Origin: Cytophagales bacterium
Lineage (GTDB): Bacteria; Bacteroidota; Bacteroidia; Cytophagales; Thermoflexibacteraceae
Length of the DNA: 52,196 nucleotides
Assembly: GCA_013299115.1 (NCBI GenBank)
Contig: JAAFKA010000032.1
Location: 1-52,196, forward strand
Direction of reading: 5' to 3'
The notes beneath the pieces were generated by a model. It had not been told where the DNA came from. It was given only the letters and a program-made list of their open reading frames with translations, and did no database searches. The position numbers and the translations under genes are program-made. Positions 1-9,732 of the stretch are shown here, piece after piece. The first letter of the stretch is position 1; the number at the start of each line of letters is the position of its first letter.

Positions 1-920
1 CATATTTACAGTTCCTGCTGCTTGATTAACAGTTCCTGTGCCACTCACAATGCGTATGGAAACAGGCAAATTGGAACTTGCTACTGCACTCAAATTAATT
101 GCTGTGTTGAGCAACGGATTAATAGGCTGCGTAAACCTGATAGTTTGGTTTGCTTTTGCAACCTCAAAAGTACGAACTACATTCGTTGCTGCATTCCACA
201 AATCATTGCCAGCTTGGGCAAAAGTCAAAGTAATAACGCCAGCCCCGTTGATAGTCAGGGTATTGCCAACTATTGTTGCATTGCCAGTTACGGTTGTTGT
301 TACAGGCAAATTGGACGTTGCCGATGCCGAAACGGTGGCAGTAGTTAATTGTCCAAACACGCCATTAAAAGGTGCAACAATGTTACCAATGCTTTGGTTT
401 GCTTTCACCACATTGAAACTACGAGTCAAGGTAGTTGCAGCAGCAAAGTTGCCACCCGCAGGAATTGTTGCAGTGATGGTAACACGACCAACCGCAGGAG
501 TAGTCGTATTGAGAACTACCAAATTAGGTTGAGCAGGTAAAATACTTGCAATATTTTGTCCTGCTGTTACAGTATAAACCACAGGCAAGCCCGAAGAGCT
601 GCGTGCATTGACAAAGAAATTGCCACTATTCCAAGCCCTATCAGGAATACTGTCGAAACCAACTATGCTTTGCGGTGCAGGCAAAATGCGGAAAGTTCGG
701 CGAACAGGCGTAGCTGCTAAGAAAGCAAAATTGCCACTTTGTGTAGCCTCAACCACTACTTCACCCAAACCTGTCATGCTTGCGGTGTTGCCACCAATAG
801 CCAAATTTCCACTCACCACTGTAAACGAAACAGGCAAACCTGAACTTGCAGTAGCCACCAAAGTAAATGGTACGGTGCTGAAAATACGGTCAGGCAAGGC
901 ATCGAAGGTGATGGTTTGAG
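1..920 (+). repeat. Left arm of a >=920-bp near-perfect inverted repeat
   Basis: This stretch is the reverse complement of 51126-52045; paired coordinates add up to 52046. I found two mismatches over the arm, both near 798-808, where the left-encoded protein differs by two residues from the right one. The match ends abruptly at 920: beyond it the two loci encode different linkers. The arm runs to the window edge, so its true length is unknown. It lies inside the coding tail of the M43 protein, and the mate lies in the same reading frame of the beta-helix protein. Confidence 0.95.
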
Positions 921-3900
921 CAACTTGCGGTGCAGGAGGCGGAGGAGGTGGTGCACCAACATTTACTGTAAATGTTGTTGAAACAGCATTAAGACCTCCG
1001 CAAGCAGTACCTCCATTATCTGTAACAGTAACAGTAATTTGTGCTGTGCCTGTTTGTGCTGCCACTGGCGTAAACGAAATTGTACCAGTTGGATTTGAAG
1101 GCGTATAAGTAACCGTAATTGGATTTGGTATCAAAGCCACGTTGCTACTTGTTGCCGTAACCGAAGTAATAGCTTGTCCTGTATCACCTGCACCTGTGCC
1201 AATACCTGTTAAATTAACAGTTTGCAATGGTGCACTAACAGGAATACCAATAGCAGGTAAGTTTGTAATGGTAGGCTGTACGTTTATAGGCGTAACAGTC
1301 AAAGCTACTGCATTGCTGGTTACACTTGGCGTACAAGTACCTGTTACAATTACTCGATATTGGCGACCATTCATTGCGTTGGCAACACCTGTTAAGGTTA
1401 AAGTGGCAGTTGTATTACCTGCCAAGTTTACAAAAGCACCTGCTGTGCCTGTGTTGTCTTGCCATTGGTAAGTCAAACCTGCACCTGTTGCTGCAACAGT
1501 AAAGGTTGCATTTGCACCAGCACAAGCTGTAACAGCCGTTGGTTGTGTGGTAATGGCAGGCAAAGCATTAACAGTCAAAACTGCTGATTGCGTTGTTGCA
1601 TTGCCACAACCTCCTGTGATTACGCATTGGTATTGGTTGGTACTCATACCTGCGGTTACTGCGGTCAAAGTTAAGGTTGCCGAAGTTGCACCGCCATACA
1701 CACCACCATTGGTAATGTTTGCGAAAGCTGCTACACCAACTTTTTCCTGCCATTGGTACGTTAATACCCCTGTGCCTGTGGCTGCTGCGGTGAAGGTAGC
1801 ATTTGCACCTACGCAAACAATTTGGGCTGCTGGGTTCGTTGTGATAGACGTTGCGGGATTAACAGTTAAAGCTACTGCGTTTGAAGTTGCATTGCCACAA
1901 GTGCCTGTGATGATACACTGATATTGGTAAGTGTTCATGGTGCTTGTTACGGCTGTCAAGGTCAAAGTTGCTGCGTTTGCACCTGCTATGTTGCCAAAAC
2001 CTGACCCTGTGTTTACTTGCCATTGGTAAGTCAATGTGCCTGTACCAGCACCTGCCACTGTGAAAGCAGCATTTGCACCCACGCAAACTGTTTGTGCAGT
2101 TGGTTGAGTGGTAACAGACGTTGCTGGGTTTACAGTTAAAGCAACAGGAATAGTAGTTGCGTTTCCGCAAGTACCTGTAACAATTACTTGGTATTGGTTG
2201 GTACTCATACCTGCTGTTACAGCAGTCAAAGTTAAAGAGGCAGTAGTTGCACTTGGATTGCCTGTAATATTAGCAAAAGCTGCCACCCCAATTTTTTCCT
2301 GCCACTGATATGTCAAGCCTGCACCCGCCGCCACTACGCTAAATGTTGCGTTTGCACCTGCACACACTGTTTGTGCAGTTGGTTGAGTTGTAATTGCAGT
2401 TGCGGGGTTTACAGTCAAAATAGCTGCATTGCTTGTTGCTGCGCCGCAAGTAGCCGAAGTAGCCACACAACGATATTGGTAGTTGTTCATGGCTGCTGTT
2501 ACGCCTGTCAAAGTCAAAGAAACAGTAGTTGCATTGCTATACACACCACCATTGGTAATATTTACAAAGCCAGCCCCTGTGTTTTCTTGCCATTGGAAAG
2601 TGGCTGCATTGGTAGCTGCAATGGTAAACGTAGCATTTTGCGTTGGGCAAACTGTTGCGTTAGTCGGTTGCGTGTTAATCACTACGTTTGTAGTAGTAAT
2701 TGTCAAATTCACACCATTGTCTGCACTGTTGGTGACTGGTGCAGAACTTACTACTCTAATTCTGTAATTGGTATTGGCTGCAATGACAGGAATAGTGCCA
2801 ACAATCGTACCGCCAGTGGTGCTTGTCAAAGTACCCATATTGGTAGAAGTTGCAAAATTGTCATTAGAAATTTGTGCAGTAAATACGTTACCTGCATTGA
2901 AAGCAGCAGCTACAGTAAACGGAATGTTTACAGTTACGCCTTGACAGAAAGTAGTACCTGTGATAGCACCCAAAATAATTCTGTTCAATGGGTCGCCAAC
3001 TGCAAAACCTCCACTGAGATTCATACCTGTAAAGGTTGCGGTAGTTGCTCTGCTGGTAGTCAAATAAGCTGCTGCATTTGTAGTCGTTGCAATCACATTG
3101 GTATTTCCGTTTGCTGTTGGTGCAGCAGGCGTGATGTTAGAAATAGCACCACCAGAACGGATAACTTTTGCGTTAGTATTCCAAACTTTGGAAGTAGCTG
3201 TTTGCCAACCTGTAACTTCGGTTGCGTCATGATACAACGTAATTTCATAGCTACCTGCTGCGTTGTCCGTAGTTGGGGTAACTCTGAAAGTTTTGTTAGC
3301 TGCTCTTTCTGCTGCGGGTGTGTTCCACAAATCCGTAGCACCTGTTCCATTTCTGTCAATGGCTACTGTCGTACAACCGTAGTCGTGGGCAGTCAAATTG
3401 ACAAGCCTTGCGATTGTTTTTCCTGCATTTACAAAAAATACAGTTTGGTTGGGTCCCACAGGGTGAGTTGCAGAAACTAAACCTGTTTCTACTGCATTAG
3501 CTGTTAAGCCTGTTACTACCAAATTGTCAATAGCAAACGGAGGATTTGAACCACCAGAACCGTCATTGTCCCAACGCCAAGCCAAATACAAGTTAGCTTG
3601 ACCTTCGCAAGCTGCGGGTAAAGTGATTGTATAAGTTCTAACAGTAGAAGAACCGTTAAATACAGGGGCTGGTGTCTGTGGAATGGTGTTATTAGCATCT
3701 GCATTTCCTTCTAAGGTAATAAATGTTGTACCATTAGTAGAATATTGCAAACGACCAAAATCATAAAAAGCACCACTAAACAAGTCATTGCCATTACAAA
3801 TCCAATCAAAAGTAACTTGTATGCTGCTTCTGCCAATTGTATTGAGGGCAGGGGCAACTAATCTTACTCTTGCAGTTAAACCATTGTCAAAAGTTAATGG

Positions 3901-6900
3901 TCTGGTTGTCATATTTTGCGAAATATAAGCAGCTTTTGTACCTGTCATACCTGCATTTTCACCAATAACCCATTTATTTGTAGGAGTAGCAGTAATATTT
4001 GCTCTCGACCATGTTGTTGCATTTGGCGTGCCTGTAACTTCGCCCAAAGTCAAACCCTCAAAGTTTTCGCTAAATATGGTAGCATTGGAGTTGTTTTGGT
4101 CATTAGTGCCAATCGTCAAAGTTATTGACGCATTACCCACAATATCTACACCACCAATCGGTGCAGAAGGTACAACAGCAATGTTCAAAATAATGGTTTC
4201 TGCACTTTCTTGCGTGCCATCATCAAACACACGAATAGTTGCGTTTTGATTAGCTGCACTTGCTGCGGGGAATGTTACAGTTGGCGTAAGCACTGTGTAA
4301 TCCAAAGCAGTTGTAGCAGTTCCCGAAGGCGTAATGGTTACGGTCAAAGCCTGTAAAGGTGCTGCCGAAACACGCAACGGAATAGTATAATCTGTGTAAG
4401 GACGACAATCTCCCATTGCACTTGCAGTTGTTGGTGCTTCTGGCGTTGCTGTTGCAGCATTGACAAAAGAAACCAAAGCAGGTCCATTTGGCGTACCTGT
4501 TCCAAAACCATTATTTGCAGCCAAACCTGATGTGAAAGACGACTGCACAAATCTGTCTGTTCCCGATAAGGTTGTACCTCTTACTGTACTTCCACCTACA
4601 TTATTGGTTGCACCATTGGCAAAAGGCGTGGCAGCAGTGATGTTGCTAATTGCCCCACCTGTGCTGATGACGTTTGCGTTGGCAGCCATTGTGTTTGGCG
4701 TTGCAGCACCATTATAAGCTGTTGCTTCGGCAGCAGTATAATAGGTTGTAACTCTCAAAGTAGAACTTGTATTTGGATTTGTTGGTGTTACCAAAATAGT
4801 TTTTTCTGCCAAGAAAGTAGAAGGTGTTGTATTCCAAAGTTCTCTGTTGGTGGTGCCTGTTCTGTCAATTTTTACAGTCGTACAACCGTAATCGTGAGCA
4901 GTAGGGTTTTCAATTTTTGCAAGCAATTTGTTTGCAGCATTGAAAAAATGCACCGTAGAATTTGGTCCCAAATACCTTGTTACTGTTTCGTTCAAAGCAG
5001 TTTCAATAACAGGGGTAGGTCTTGTTACTAACACAATGTTATCAATCACAAAAGGAGGATTGTTGCCATCGTTTGCATCATTGTCCCAACGCCAAATAAA
5101 ATACAAAGCAGGTTGGTTATTGCAAGCAGCAGGCAAAGCTACGCTGAAATTTGTAATATTCCCTTGATTTGCAAAAGGTGTTGTACCTGTAAAACCTCCA
5201 TCTTGCGTTGTTGTTGTTGCCTCAGAGGGTGTACCTGCACCTGTGATAGATTGGTAAGTACCTGTTGGGCTTGTTGAGTAGAACAAACGACCAAAATCCC
5301 ACAAATTCGTACCTGTGCCTGTGTCTTCGCCAATACATTTGAAGTCAAAAGAAATTTCCAAATTCGTAAAACCTACTGTGCTAATGGCAGGAGAAACCAA
5401 ACGTGAACGTGATGTAACACCATTGCCAGGTCCGCCAGCACTTGTATAAGCAACAGGTCTTGTGGTGGCGTTGTTAGAAATATAAGCAGATTTTCCTGTA
5501 ATGCCATCTGTTGATGAGCCAATTACCCAATCATTTGCTCCTGCTTCCAGAGTTCTACGCAACCAACCTGTGCCTGTTGCTGGCACTGCCCCTTCGGTTT
5601 GTGTTTCAAAATTCTCCGACCAAACAACAGTAGCCAATGGGAAACTGTCGTTATCACGAATGGTTATCACATTGGTTGGTGTTGCAGGTTGCAAAAAGCC
5701 TGTATTTGCCACTGCCAAAGACAAAGCAATGGTGAAATTTTCGTTACTTTCTGTGGCTGCATCATCAAAAATACGCACTGTTACAAATTGGTCTGCCATA
5801 CTTGCCGCAGGGAATGTAACCGTAGTAGTCATCAGTTGGAAATCAGAACCTGCGGTTGCTGTTGGAGTTCCTGTCAAGGCTACATTTAAAGTAGTAGCTA
5901 CGGCGGGTGCAAAAGAAACTTTTACAGGTATGGTAATATCTGTGTAACCCAAACAACCTGCTGCAACAGTTGTAGCCTCTGGTGTAGAAGTGCTTGAAGT
6001 AGCAAAGCTAAATGTAGGTTTGTCCACAAAACTTACATTGTCTATGTAGATATTATTACCTCCTCCACTTGTTCCCCAAAAACGGAATTTCACCTTCTGC
6101 CCTATGTAAGCACCAATATTGATGCCTTCTTTACGCCAATGCAAATTGCTGGTAGGAACAAAATCCCCCGCATTTTGCGAAGTAGTGATTAAAGTAGCAC
6201 CTGCTTTGTCATATAAAGGCGTTGCCACCCAAGTCAAACCGCAGTCGGTGGAAACTTGTACTTGTAATCTGTCTGTGTTGCCTCCTGCTTTTTGGCAATA
6301 AGCCACATCAAACTCCAATCTGGTGTTGGCGTTTGCACCTGTCAAGTCTAACATTCTGGTTATCAAAAAGTCATTCAAACCTGACGTGTTAGTACGAGAA
6401 AGACGCAAAACCGCAGCTTTTGTAACAGCACCTGTTGAGCCAATTAAGGTAGAACCCACCGCAGGCGACCAATTTACGCAGTCATTGCCTGGGTTTTCAC
6501 GTCCCCAACCTATGGGCAAGAAATCTCCCTCAAAGGTTTCAAACAAAGGAATAGTTCCTCCTGTGCTAGTGAAATTTGCAGCCGACTCGTCAAAAGTAGT
6601 AAAAGGGTCAGCCACACCATTTGGCAGTCTTGACAAAGCCGAAATGTTGTTGTTGCCCGCCACTACACCCGCAATAGGGTCTAAGGTCAAGTTGCTAATT
6701 GCGTTAGCAGGAATATTCAAACCTGTAAACACTTTGGTTTGTGTAGCACCACCATTTAATTTGTAATCAATAGTTATGCCTGTGAGAACCGAAGTACCAT
6801 GATTTTTTATTGCAATGACAGGCGTAATTGTCGTCGCACATACGTCTGTGGTAGGGAATACAATGTACTGCACCGCTGCATCTGTGGTAGCAGGTGGCAT

Positions 6901-7953
6901 CATTTTATCGGAATTTATCAAAGACCAACGGAAATTTTCCAAAGTAGTACGCATACGAATTGCTTGGTCTTTGGTAAAGATATTCAAACAACCATCATCA
7001 GAGTAGTCCATATAGTTTTCAAACATTTCATCGGCAGTACCGCAAGCATTTGGTTTGGGGTGCGTAGGGCATCCTCCATTGGCATCAGCATGAACAGGCG
7101 TATCTGCACAAAAGTCATCGCCGCAAGTAGCATCACCCCAAATGTGGCGTAAGCCTAACCAGTGACCAATTTCGTGAGTGGCAGTTCTTCCCAAATGGTA
7201 AGGCGTAGCAGTACCGGGTGCTGCGGGACCTCCCACAGAGCCAGCCAACATTACTACCCCATCAGTAGTAATAGAGCCAGGATTACAATCCATACCATTT
7301 AAAGAGGTAACAGGAAATTGAGCATAACCCAATAAATTATTTCCCAATGCTACCGACCAATAGTTCATATACAATGCACCGTCATAGCCTTGCGTAACCG
7401 TAGTAAAAGGCTTGATGTTAGCATCAATATAGGTAGGTGTATAAGGCGGTGCTGTCCAGCCCGCAGTGGTGCGGTTGATACGATTTACGCCATCTTCGCT
7501 GTTTGGAAAAGCCGAACCATCAGGACGGCGGCGTGCCAACACAAATTGAATTTGTGTGTCTGCTCCACGTGGGTCTGTATTGAAACCCGGTGTGGCTACA
7601 ATTCTACGAAAATCTTGATTCAACACATCTAACTGTGCTTGCATACGAGCATAGCTAATGTTAGTGCCTGTACCAACAGCTTCGCCATTATGAACTACGT
7701 GAAATACAACAGGAATTTCATACACACCGTTTACAATCCGACTATTAGGGTCGGCTTGTGCCTGTGCCATGTATTCCTTTACTTTGAGATTGAGTTGCTG
7801 CTCAAAATCGGCGTGTTGTTTTGCCAATTTCGGATTAGCAGCCACCCTTTGCTGGTGGACAGTATGCCCACAAGTCCGCTGGGCATAGGCTATGCTTTGC
7901 AAACCGAGCAAAAACAGTAGCAACAAACCCATAGATAGGTGATTTTTGTGCAT
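1..7953 (-). CDS. Giant secreted M43 metalloprotease with repetitive adhesive tail (3' end beyond window)
   Basis: The reading frame starts at the ATG at 7953 and stays open for 2651 codons to position 1, so the C-terminus is missing. A signal peptide (residues 1-24, cleavage after AYA) precedes a peptidase M43 domain with HEIGHWLGLRH at residues 260-270 (zinc ligands H260, H264, H270; catalytic E261) and a downstream NYMDYSDD Met-turn. Then come three jelly-roll or anchor-type modules alternating with two Calx-beta-like domains (about 6800-2800). Five tandem Ig-like repeats of about 90 residues follow (about 2700-1290; each begins near TTQPT and contains TYQWQ). The last part is MBG-like repeats opening with QTITFD. 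M43 enzymes of this type in Bacteroidota are exported, and a T9SS sorting domain would be expected beyond the window (inference). The last 307 codons are nearly identical to the end of the gene at 43820. Confidence 0.9.
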   Translation of the reverse strand, partial: MHKNHLSMGLLLLFLLGLQSIAYAQRTCGHTVHQQRVAANPKLAKQHADFEQQLNLKVKEYMAQAQADPNSRIVNGVYEIPVVFHVVHNGEAVGTGTNISYARMQAQLDVLNQDFRRIVATPGFNTDPRGADTQIQFVLARRRPDGSAFPNSEDGVNRINRTTAGWTAPPYTPTYIDANIKPFTTVTQGYDGALYMNYWSVALGNNLLGYAQFPVTSLNGMDCNPGSITTDGVVMLAGSVGGPAAPGTATPYHLGRTATHEIGHWLGLRHIWGDATCGDDFCADTPVHADANGGCPTHPKPNACGTADEMFENYMDYSDDGCLNIFTKDQAIRMRTTLENFRWSLINSDKMMPPATTDAAVQYIVFPTTDVCATTITPVIAIKNHGTSVLTGITIDYKLNGGATQTKVFTGLNIPANAISNLTLDPIAGVVAGNNNISALSRLPNGVADPFTTFDESAANFTSTGGTIPLFETFEGDFLPIGWGRENPGNDCVNWSPAVGSTLIGSTGAVTKAAVLRLSRTNTSGLNDFLITRMLDLTGANANTRLEFDVAYCQKAGGNTDRLQVQVSTDCGLTWVATPLYDKAGATLITTSQNAGDFVPTSNLHWRKEGINIGAYIGQKVKFRFWGTSGGGNNIYIDNVSFVDKPTFSFATSSTSTPEATTVAAGCLGYTDITIPVKVSFAPAVATTLNVALTGTPTATAGSDFQLMTTTVTFPAASMADQFVTVRIFDDAATESNENFTIALSLAVANTGFLQPATPTNVITIRDNDSFPLATVVWSENFETQTEGAVPATGTGWLRRTLEAGANDWVIGSSTDGITGKSAYISNNATTRPVAYTSAGGPGNGVTSRSRLVSPAISTVGFTNLEISFDFKCIGEDTGTGTNLWDFGRLFYSTSPTGTYQSITGAGTPSEATTTTQDGGFTGTTPFANQGNITNFSVALPAACNNQPALYFIWRWDNDANDGNNPPFVIDNIVLVTRPTPVIETALNETVTRYLGPNSTVHFFNAANKLLAKIENPTAHDYGCTTVKIDRTGTTNRELWNTTPSTFLAEKTILVTPTNPNTSSTLRVTTYYTAAEATAYNGAATPNTMAANANVISTGGAISNITAATPFANGATNNVGGSTVRGTTLSGTDRFVQSSFTSGLAANNGFGTGTPNGPALVSFVNAATATPEAPTTASAMGDCRPYTDYTIPLRVSAAPLQALTVTITPSGTATTALDYTVLTPTVTFPAASAANQNATIRVFDDGTQESAETIILNIAVVPSAPIGGVDIVGNASITLTIGTNDQNNSNATIFSENFEGLTLGEVTGTPNATTWSRANITATPTNKWVIGENAGMTGTKAAYISQNMTTRPLTFDNGLTARVRLVAPALNTIGRSSIQVTFDWICNGNDLFSGAFYDFGRLQYSTNGTTFITLEGNADANNTIPQTPAPVFNGSSTVRTYTITLPAACEGQANLYLAWRWDNDGSGGSNPPFAIDNLVVTGLTANAVETGLVSATHPVGPNQTVFFVNAGKTIARLVNLTAHDYGCTTVAIDRNGTGATDLWNTPAAERAANKTFRVTPTTDNAAGSYEITLYHDATEVTGWQTATSKVWNTNAKVIRSGGAISNITPAAPTANGNTNVIATTTNAAAYLTTSRATTATFTGMNLSGGFAVGDPLNRIILGAITGTTFCQGVTVNIPFTVAAAFNAGNVFTAQISNDNFATSTNMGTLTSTTGGTIVGTIPVIAANTNYRIRVVSSAPVTNSADNGVNLTITTTNVVINTQPTNATVCPTQNATFTIAATNAATFQWQENTGAGFVNITNGGVYSNATTVSLTLTGVTAAMNNYQYRCVATSATCGAATSNAAILTVNPATAITTQPTAQTVCAGANATFSVVAAGAGLTYQWQEKIGVAAFANITGNPSATTASLTLTAVTAGMSTNQYQVIVTGTCGNATTIPVALTVNPATSVTTQPTAQTVCVGANAAFTVAGAGTGTLTYQWQVNTGSGFGNIAGANAATLTLTAVTSTMNTYQYQCIITGTCGNATSNAVALTVNPATSITTNPAAQIVCVGANATFTAAATGTGVLTYQWQEKVGVAAFANITNGGVYGGATSATLTLTAVTAGMSTNQYQCVITGGCGNATTQSAVLTVNALPAITTQPTAVTACAGANATFTVAATGAGLTYQWQDNTGTAGAFVNLAGNTTATLTLTGVANAMNGRQYRVIVTGTCTPSVTSNAVALTVTPINVQPTITNLPAIGIPVSAPLQTVNLTGIGTGAGDTGQAITSVTATSSNVALIPNPITVTYTPSNPTGTISFTPVAAQTGTAQITVTVTDNGGTACGGLNAVSTTFTVNVGAPPPPPPAPQVAQTITFDALPDRIFSTVPFTLVATASSGLPVSFTVVSGNLAIGGNTASMTGLGEVVVEATQSGNFAFLAATPVRRTFRILPAPQSIVGFDSIPDRAWNSGNFFVNARSSSGLPVVYTVTAGQNIASILPAQPNLVVLNTTTPAVGRVTITATIPAGGNFAAATTLTRSFNVVKANQSIGNIVAPFNGVFGQLTTATVSASATSNLPVTTTVTGNATIVGNTLTINGAGVITLTFAQAGNDLWNAATNVVRTFEVAKANQTIRFTQPINPLLNTAINLSAVASSNLPVSIRIVSGTGTVNQAAGTVNM
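1290..2700 (-). repeat. Five tandem Ig-like repeats inside the M43 protein
   Basis: Read on the minus strand, five units of about 90 residues succeed each other. Each has the order TTQPT, a Cys in a VC(A/V)GANA-like segment, a TYQWQ or FQWQ core strand, an SLTLT or TLTLT strand, a YQ(Y/C) strand, a second Cys in TCGNAT, and closing AxLTVNP. Approximate unit boundaries are 2700, 2405, 2125, 1853, 1567 and 1290. The paired cysteines and spacing fit Ig-like adhesive domains. The units are clearly related but have diverged at nucleotide level, so they are older than the terminal 920-bp repeat. Confidence 0.75.
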
Positions 7954-8253
7954 AAGATTTGTGAAATTGTTAGTTGATAAAATTTAAAAATTACTAAAAT
8001 TGAAGTTTGTTTTTACATTCAATAATAGTTTTCAAATGTATAATAAAAAAAAGAATTTTTAAGTGTTTTATTCTTATTTTTATACAAAATAAGTGTATGA
8101 ATTTTAAGGTAGTTTCTCAATTTGTTATTTTAAAGAATACAAGCAGTTAATAAACAGAAAAAGAGTTTTCTATATCTTTGGTTGTTAGCAAATAAAAGAG
8201 TAATTTTGCGAAAAATTTAATCTTTTTAATAAACATTCAATTACAATTACAAC
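7954..8253. other. Divergent intergenic region between the M43 gene and efp
   Basis: This is an AT-rich spacer between two outward-reading genes. On the minus strand, 8033-8040 reads TACATTTG and could be the -7 box of the M43 gene; I see no good -33 box for it. On the plus strand a well-formed promoter lies at 8178-8208 (separate entry). Nothing else was recognised. Confidence 0.5.
8178..8208 (+). promoter_or_regulatory. Predicted Bacteroidota-type promoter of efp
   Basis: TTG at 8178-8180 is followed, after a 20-base spacer, by TAATTTTG at 8201-8208. This matches the -33 TTG / -7 TAnnTTTG pattern of the Bacteroidota primary sigma factor. Transcription would begin near 8215, leaving a leader of about 40 bases before the ATG at 8254. 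Another -7-like box (TATCTTTG) lies at 8173-8180. Confidence 0.6.
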
Positions 8254-8811
8254 ATGAACACAGGAGATATTAACGTAGGCTCATTTATCAGACACGAAGG
8301 CGAATTGGTGCAAATACTTGAGTATCAGCACCGTACACCGGGCAATTTGCGTGCTTTTTACCAAGCCAAAATGCGTAACCTAAAAAATGGTAAGTTAGTC
8401 GAGTACCGTTTTCGTTCAGGAGAAAACGTAGATGTGGTACGTGTAGAACTAAAAACGATGCAATATCTCTACAAAGAAGGCGAAAGTATGGTCTTGATGG
8501 ACCACACAAGCTACGAACAAATCTATGTAGAGGCTTCTCTTTTTGGCGATAGCATTGCTTTTTTGAAAGAAAATATAGATGTGATTGTAGCTTTTGACGA
8601 AGAAACTCCACTTTTTGCAGAGCCTCCACGTACTATGGTGTTGGAAATTACCTACACAGAACCTGGTATCAAAGGAGATACAGCCACTCGTACACTCAAA
8701 CCTGCCACAGTGGAAACAGGAGCAAAAGTAAACGTACCCTTGTTTTGCAACACTGGTGAGTTAATCAAAGTGGACACCAAAACAGGTGAGTATATGGAAA
8801 GAGTAAAATAA
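8254..8811 (+). CDS. efp: Elongation factor P
   Basis: Elongation factor P binds stalled ribosomes between the P and E sites and promotes peptide-bond formation at polyproline stretches. The 185-residue protein is full length, with the KOW-like N-terminal domain, the central OB domain and a C-terminal OB domain ending in the usual YMERVK tail. The tip loop that enters the peptidyl-transferase centre reads TPGNLRAF (residues 28-35). Aligned with E. coli, the modified Lys34 position is Asn31 here, with Arg33 two residues further on. I believe this loop is typical of a Bacteroidota EF-P subgroup (from memory). The gene stands alone, with its own promoter and a strong hairpin after the stop codon. 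Confidence 0.95.
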   Translation: MNTGDINVGSFIRHEGELVQILEYQHRTPGNLRAFYQAKMRNLKNGKLVEYRFRSGENVDVVRVELKTMQYLYKEGESMVLMDHTSYEQIYVEASLFGDSIAFLKENIDVIVAFDEETPLFAEPPRTMVLEITYTEPGIKGDTATRTLKPATVETGAKVNVPLFCNTGELIKVDTKTGEYMERVK

Positions 8812-8841
8812 TTTTTTGGTATTTGATACCAAAAGTGCAAT

Positions 8842-8875
8842 AAAGATGACATCTTTTTAAAAGATGTCATCTTTT
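8842..8875 (+). terminator. Hairpin terminator after efp
   Basis: A perfect 16-base-pair stem (8842-8857 with 8859-8874) built from the core AAGATG(A/T)CATCTT, followed by a short T run, lies 30 bases after the efp stop. Almost the same stem sequence is found in the hairpin at 41689-41721. Confidence 0.7.
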
Positions 8876-8891
8876 ACGCCACTTTCCCAAT

Positions 8892-9049
8892 ATGCTAAAC
8901 CTCCGCAATCCTGATGGAAGTTTCAACTTTGACAACGTAAGTTCTTTTTCGGAGGCATTATAGAAAAAGACTCTGTCGTAAAAATCACTTTCAAATCTAA
9001 CGAATTTTGTAAAACACAAGCTAACGACTCGTTTTTTATACCTTTGTAG
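8892..9049 (+). pseudogene. Possible short gene remnant with one frameshift
   Basis: Two short reading frames join across a T run near 8945-8949. The first reads LNLRNPDGSFNFDNV, the second FGGIIEKDSVVKITF and onward to a stop at 9047-9049. Together they look like a short piece of a protein rather than random sequence, but I do not recognise the family, and no intact start-to-stop gene can be made. The rest of the 8876-9095 spacer holds only a MITE-like end at 9077-9090. Confidence 0.25.
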
Positions 9050-9076
9050 AAGTACTTGCAGTGCAACCCGTTTCTA

Positions 9077-9090
9077 AATAACCTCTAATA
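9077..9090 (-). repeat. Orphan MITE-like terminal sequence
   Basis: AATAACCTCTAATA is identical to bases 43655-43668, which include the right terminus of the MITE-like element at 43549-43665. I see no partner terminus nearby, so this may be a remnant or a chance match. Confidence 0.3.
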
Positions 9091-9095
9091 GACAA

Positions 9096-9542
9096 CTACA
9101 CAGCAAATTGCCTGAAATGGTGGTCTAAATGTTTGTGTGCCAAATGTCCCCATTCATCTTTGGGCATATCGCCAAAGAATGGGTGTGTTACCAAAGTATC
9201 TTTTGCCACAAATCTGTCTAGCAAACTAAACAAAGCAGCTTTTTCGTAGGCAAAATCTTTGGCAACTGTTCCTTTCTTGTCTTTGTCCAATTCAGGAATG
9301 GTTGGCGAGTTTTTAGCAAAGCTAAACTTGAAAATTATCCATTTTAGTATCACCCTATTAAAGAAATTGGCGTTTGGATAGAGTTCTTTTTCGCCTAAGC
9401 CCATTCGAAGTTGGTCAGAACAGTGGCAGAGCATTTGGGATGCGGTCATTGTTCCCCATTGGCGAGGAGAATTTTCGTTTAAATTTTGCAAACGAGTTTT
9501 GATAGCAGCCAACTCTTGGGGATTGTAAATATTGCCTTGCAT
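9096..9542 (-). CDS. DUF1569 / DinB-like protein
   Basis: A 148-residue protein starting with MQGNIYN. An upstream in-frame start (9596) would add a poorly conserved 18-residue leader, so 9542 is preferred. The pattern fits DUF1569, a DinB-like four-helix family: an N-terminal helix pair, WGTMTASQMLCHCSDQ (His in helix 2), a Pro-rich loop, and the closing WGHLAHKHLDHHFRQF. The histidines in MLCHC and KHLDHH are placed like the metal ligands of DinB-type proteins. The biochemical role of the family is not established. It is convergent with efp and has no obvious partner. Confidence 0.7.
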   Translation of the reverse strand: MQGNIYNPQELAAIKTRLQNLNENSPRQWGTMTASQMLCHCSDQLRMGLGEKELYPNANFFNRVILKWIIFKFSFAKNSPTIPELDKDKKGTVAKDFAYEKAALFSLLDRFVAKDTLVTHPFFGDMPKDEWGHLAHKHLDHHFRQFAV

Positions 9543-9679
9543 AGAAATTTGAAGTTTAGATAGTAAGATTGAAAGCAAAGGTAAAAATTTTGGCAAAAAA
9601 TAAAAATTAAGTAGTTGAAGTTTTTAGTGAAACCATAAAATAATTTGCAACTCTATTACGTACTATGCCGAAAAATATA

Positions 9680-9687
9680 TACCTTTG
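9680..9687 (+). promoter_or_regulatory. Likely -7 box of the propeller histidine kinase
   Basis: TACCTTTG matches TAnnTTTG. If transcription starts a few bases downstream, the possible upstream start at 9685 would lie inside the promoter, which supports the ATG at 9733 as the real start of the kinase. No clear -33 TTG is present at the right distance. Confidence 0.45.
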
Positions 9688-9732
9688 GCTTTTGACAACG
9701 CTGTAAAAAGTCAAGTAAACCTACCTTTCTGC

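Noticed and set aside
2371-3480. A 369-codon plus-strand open frame, and many shorter ones at 38-7920
   Set aside because: They are antisense to the M43 gene, Cys- and Ser-rich, without family features; they arise from the Thr/Ala/Val-rich codons of the real gene.
9685-9732. Upstream start of the propeller kinase
   Set aside because: It overlaps the predicted -7 box at 9680-9687.
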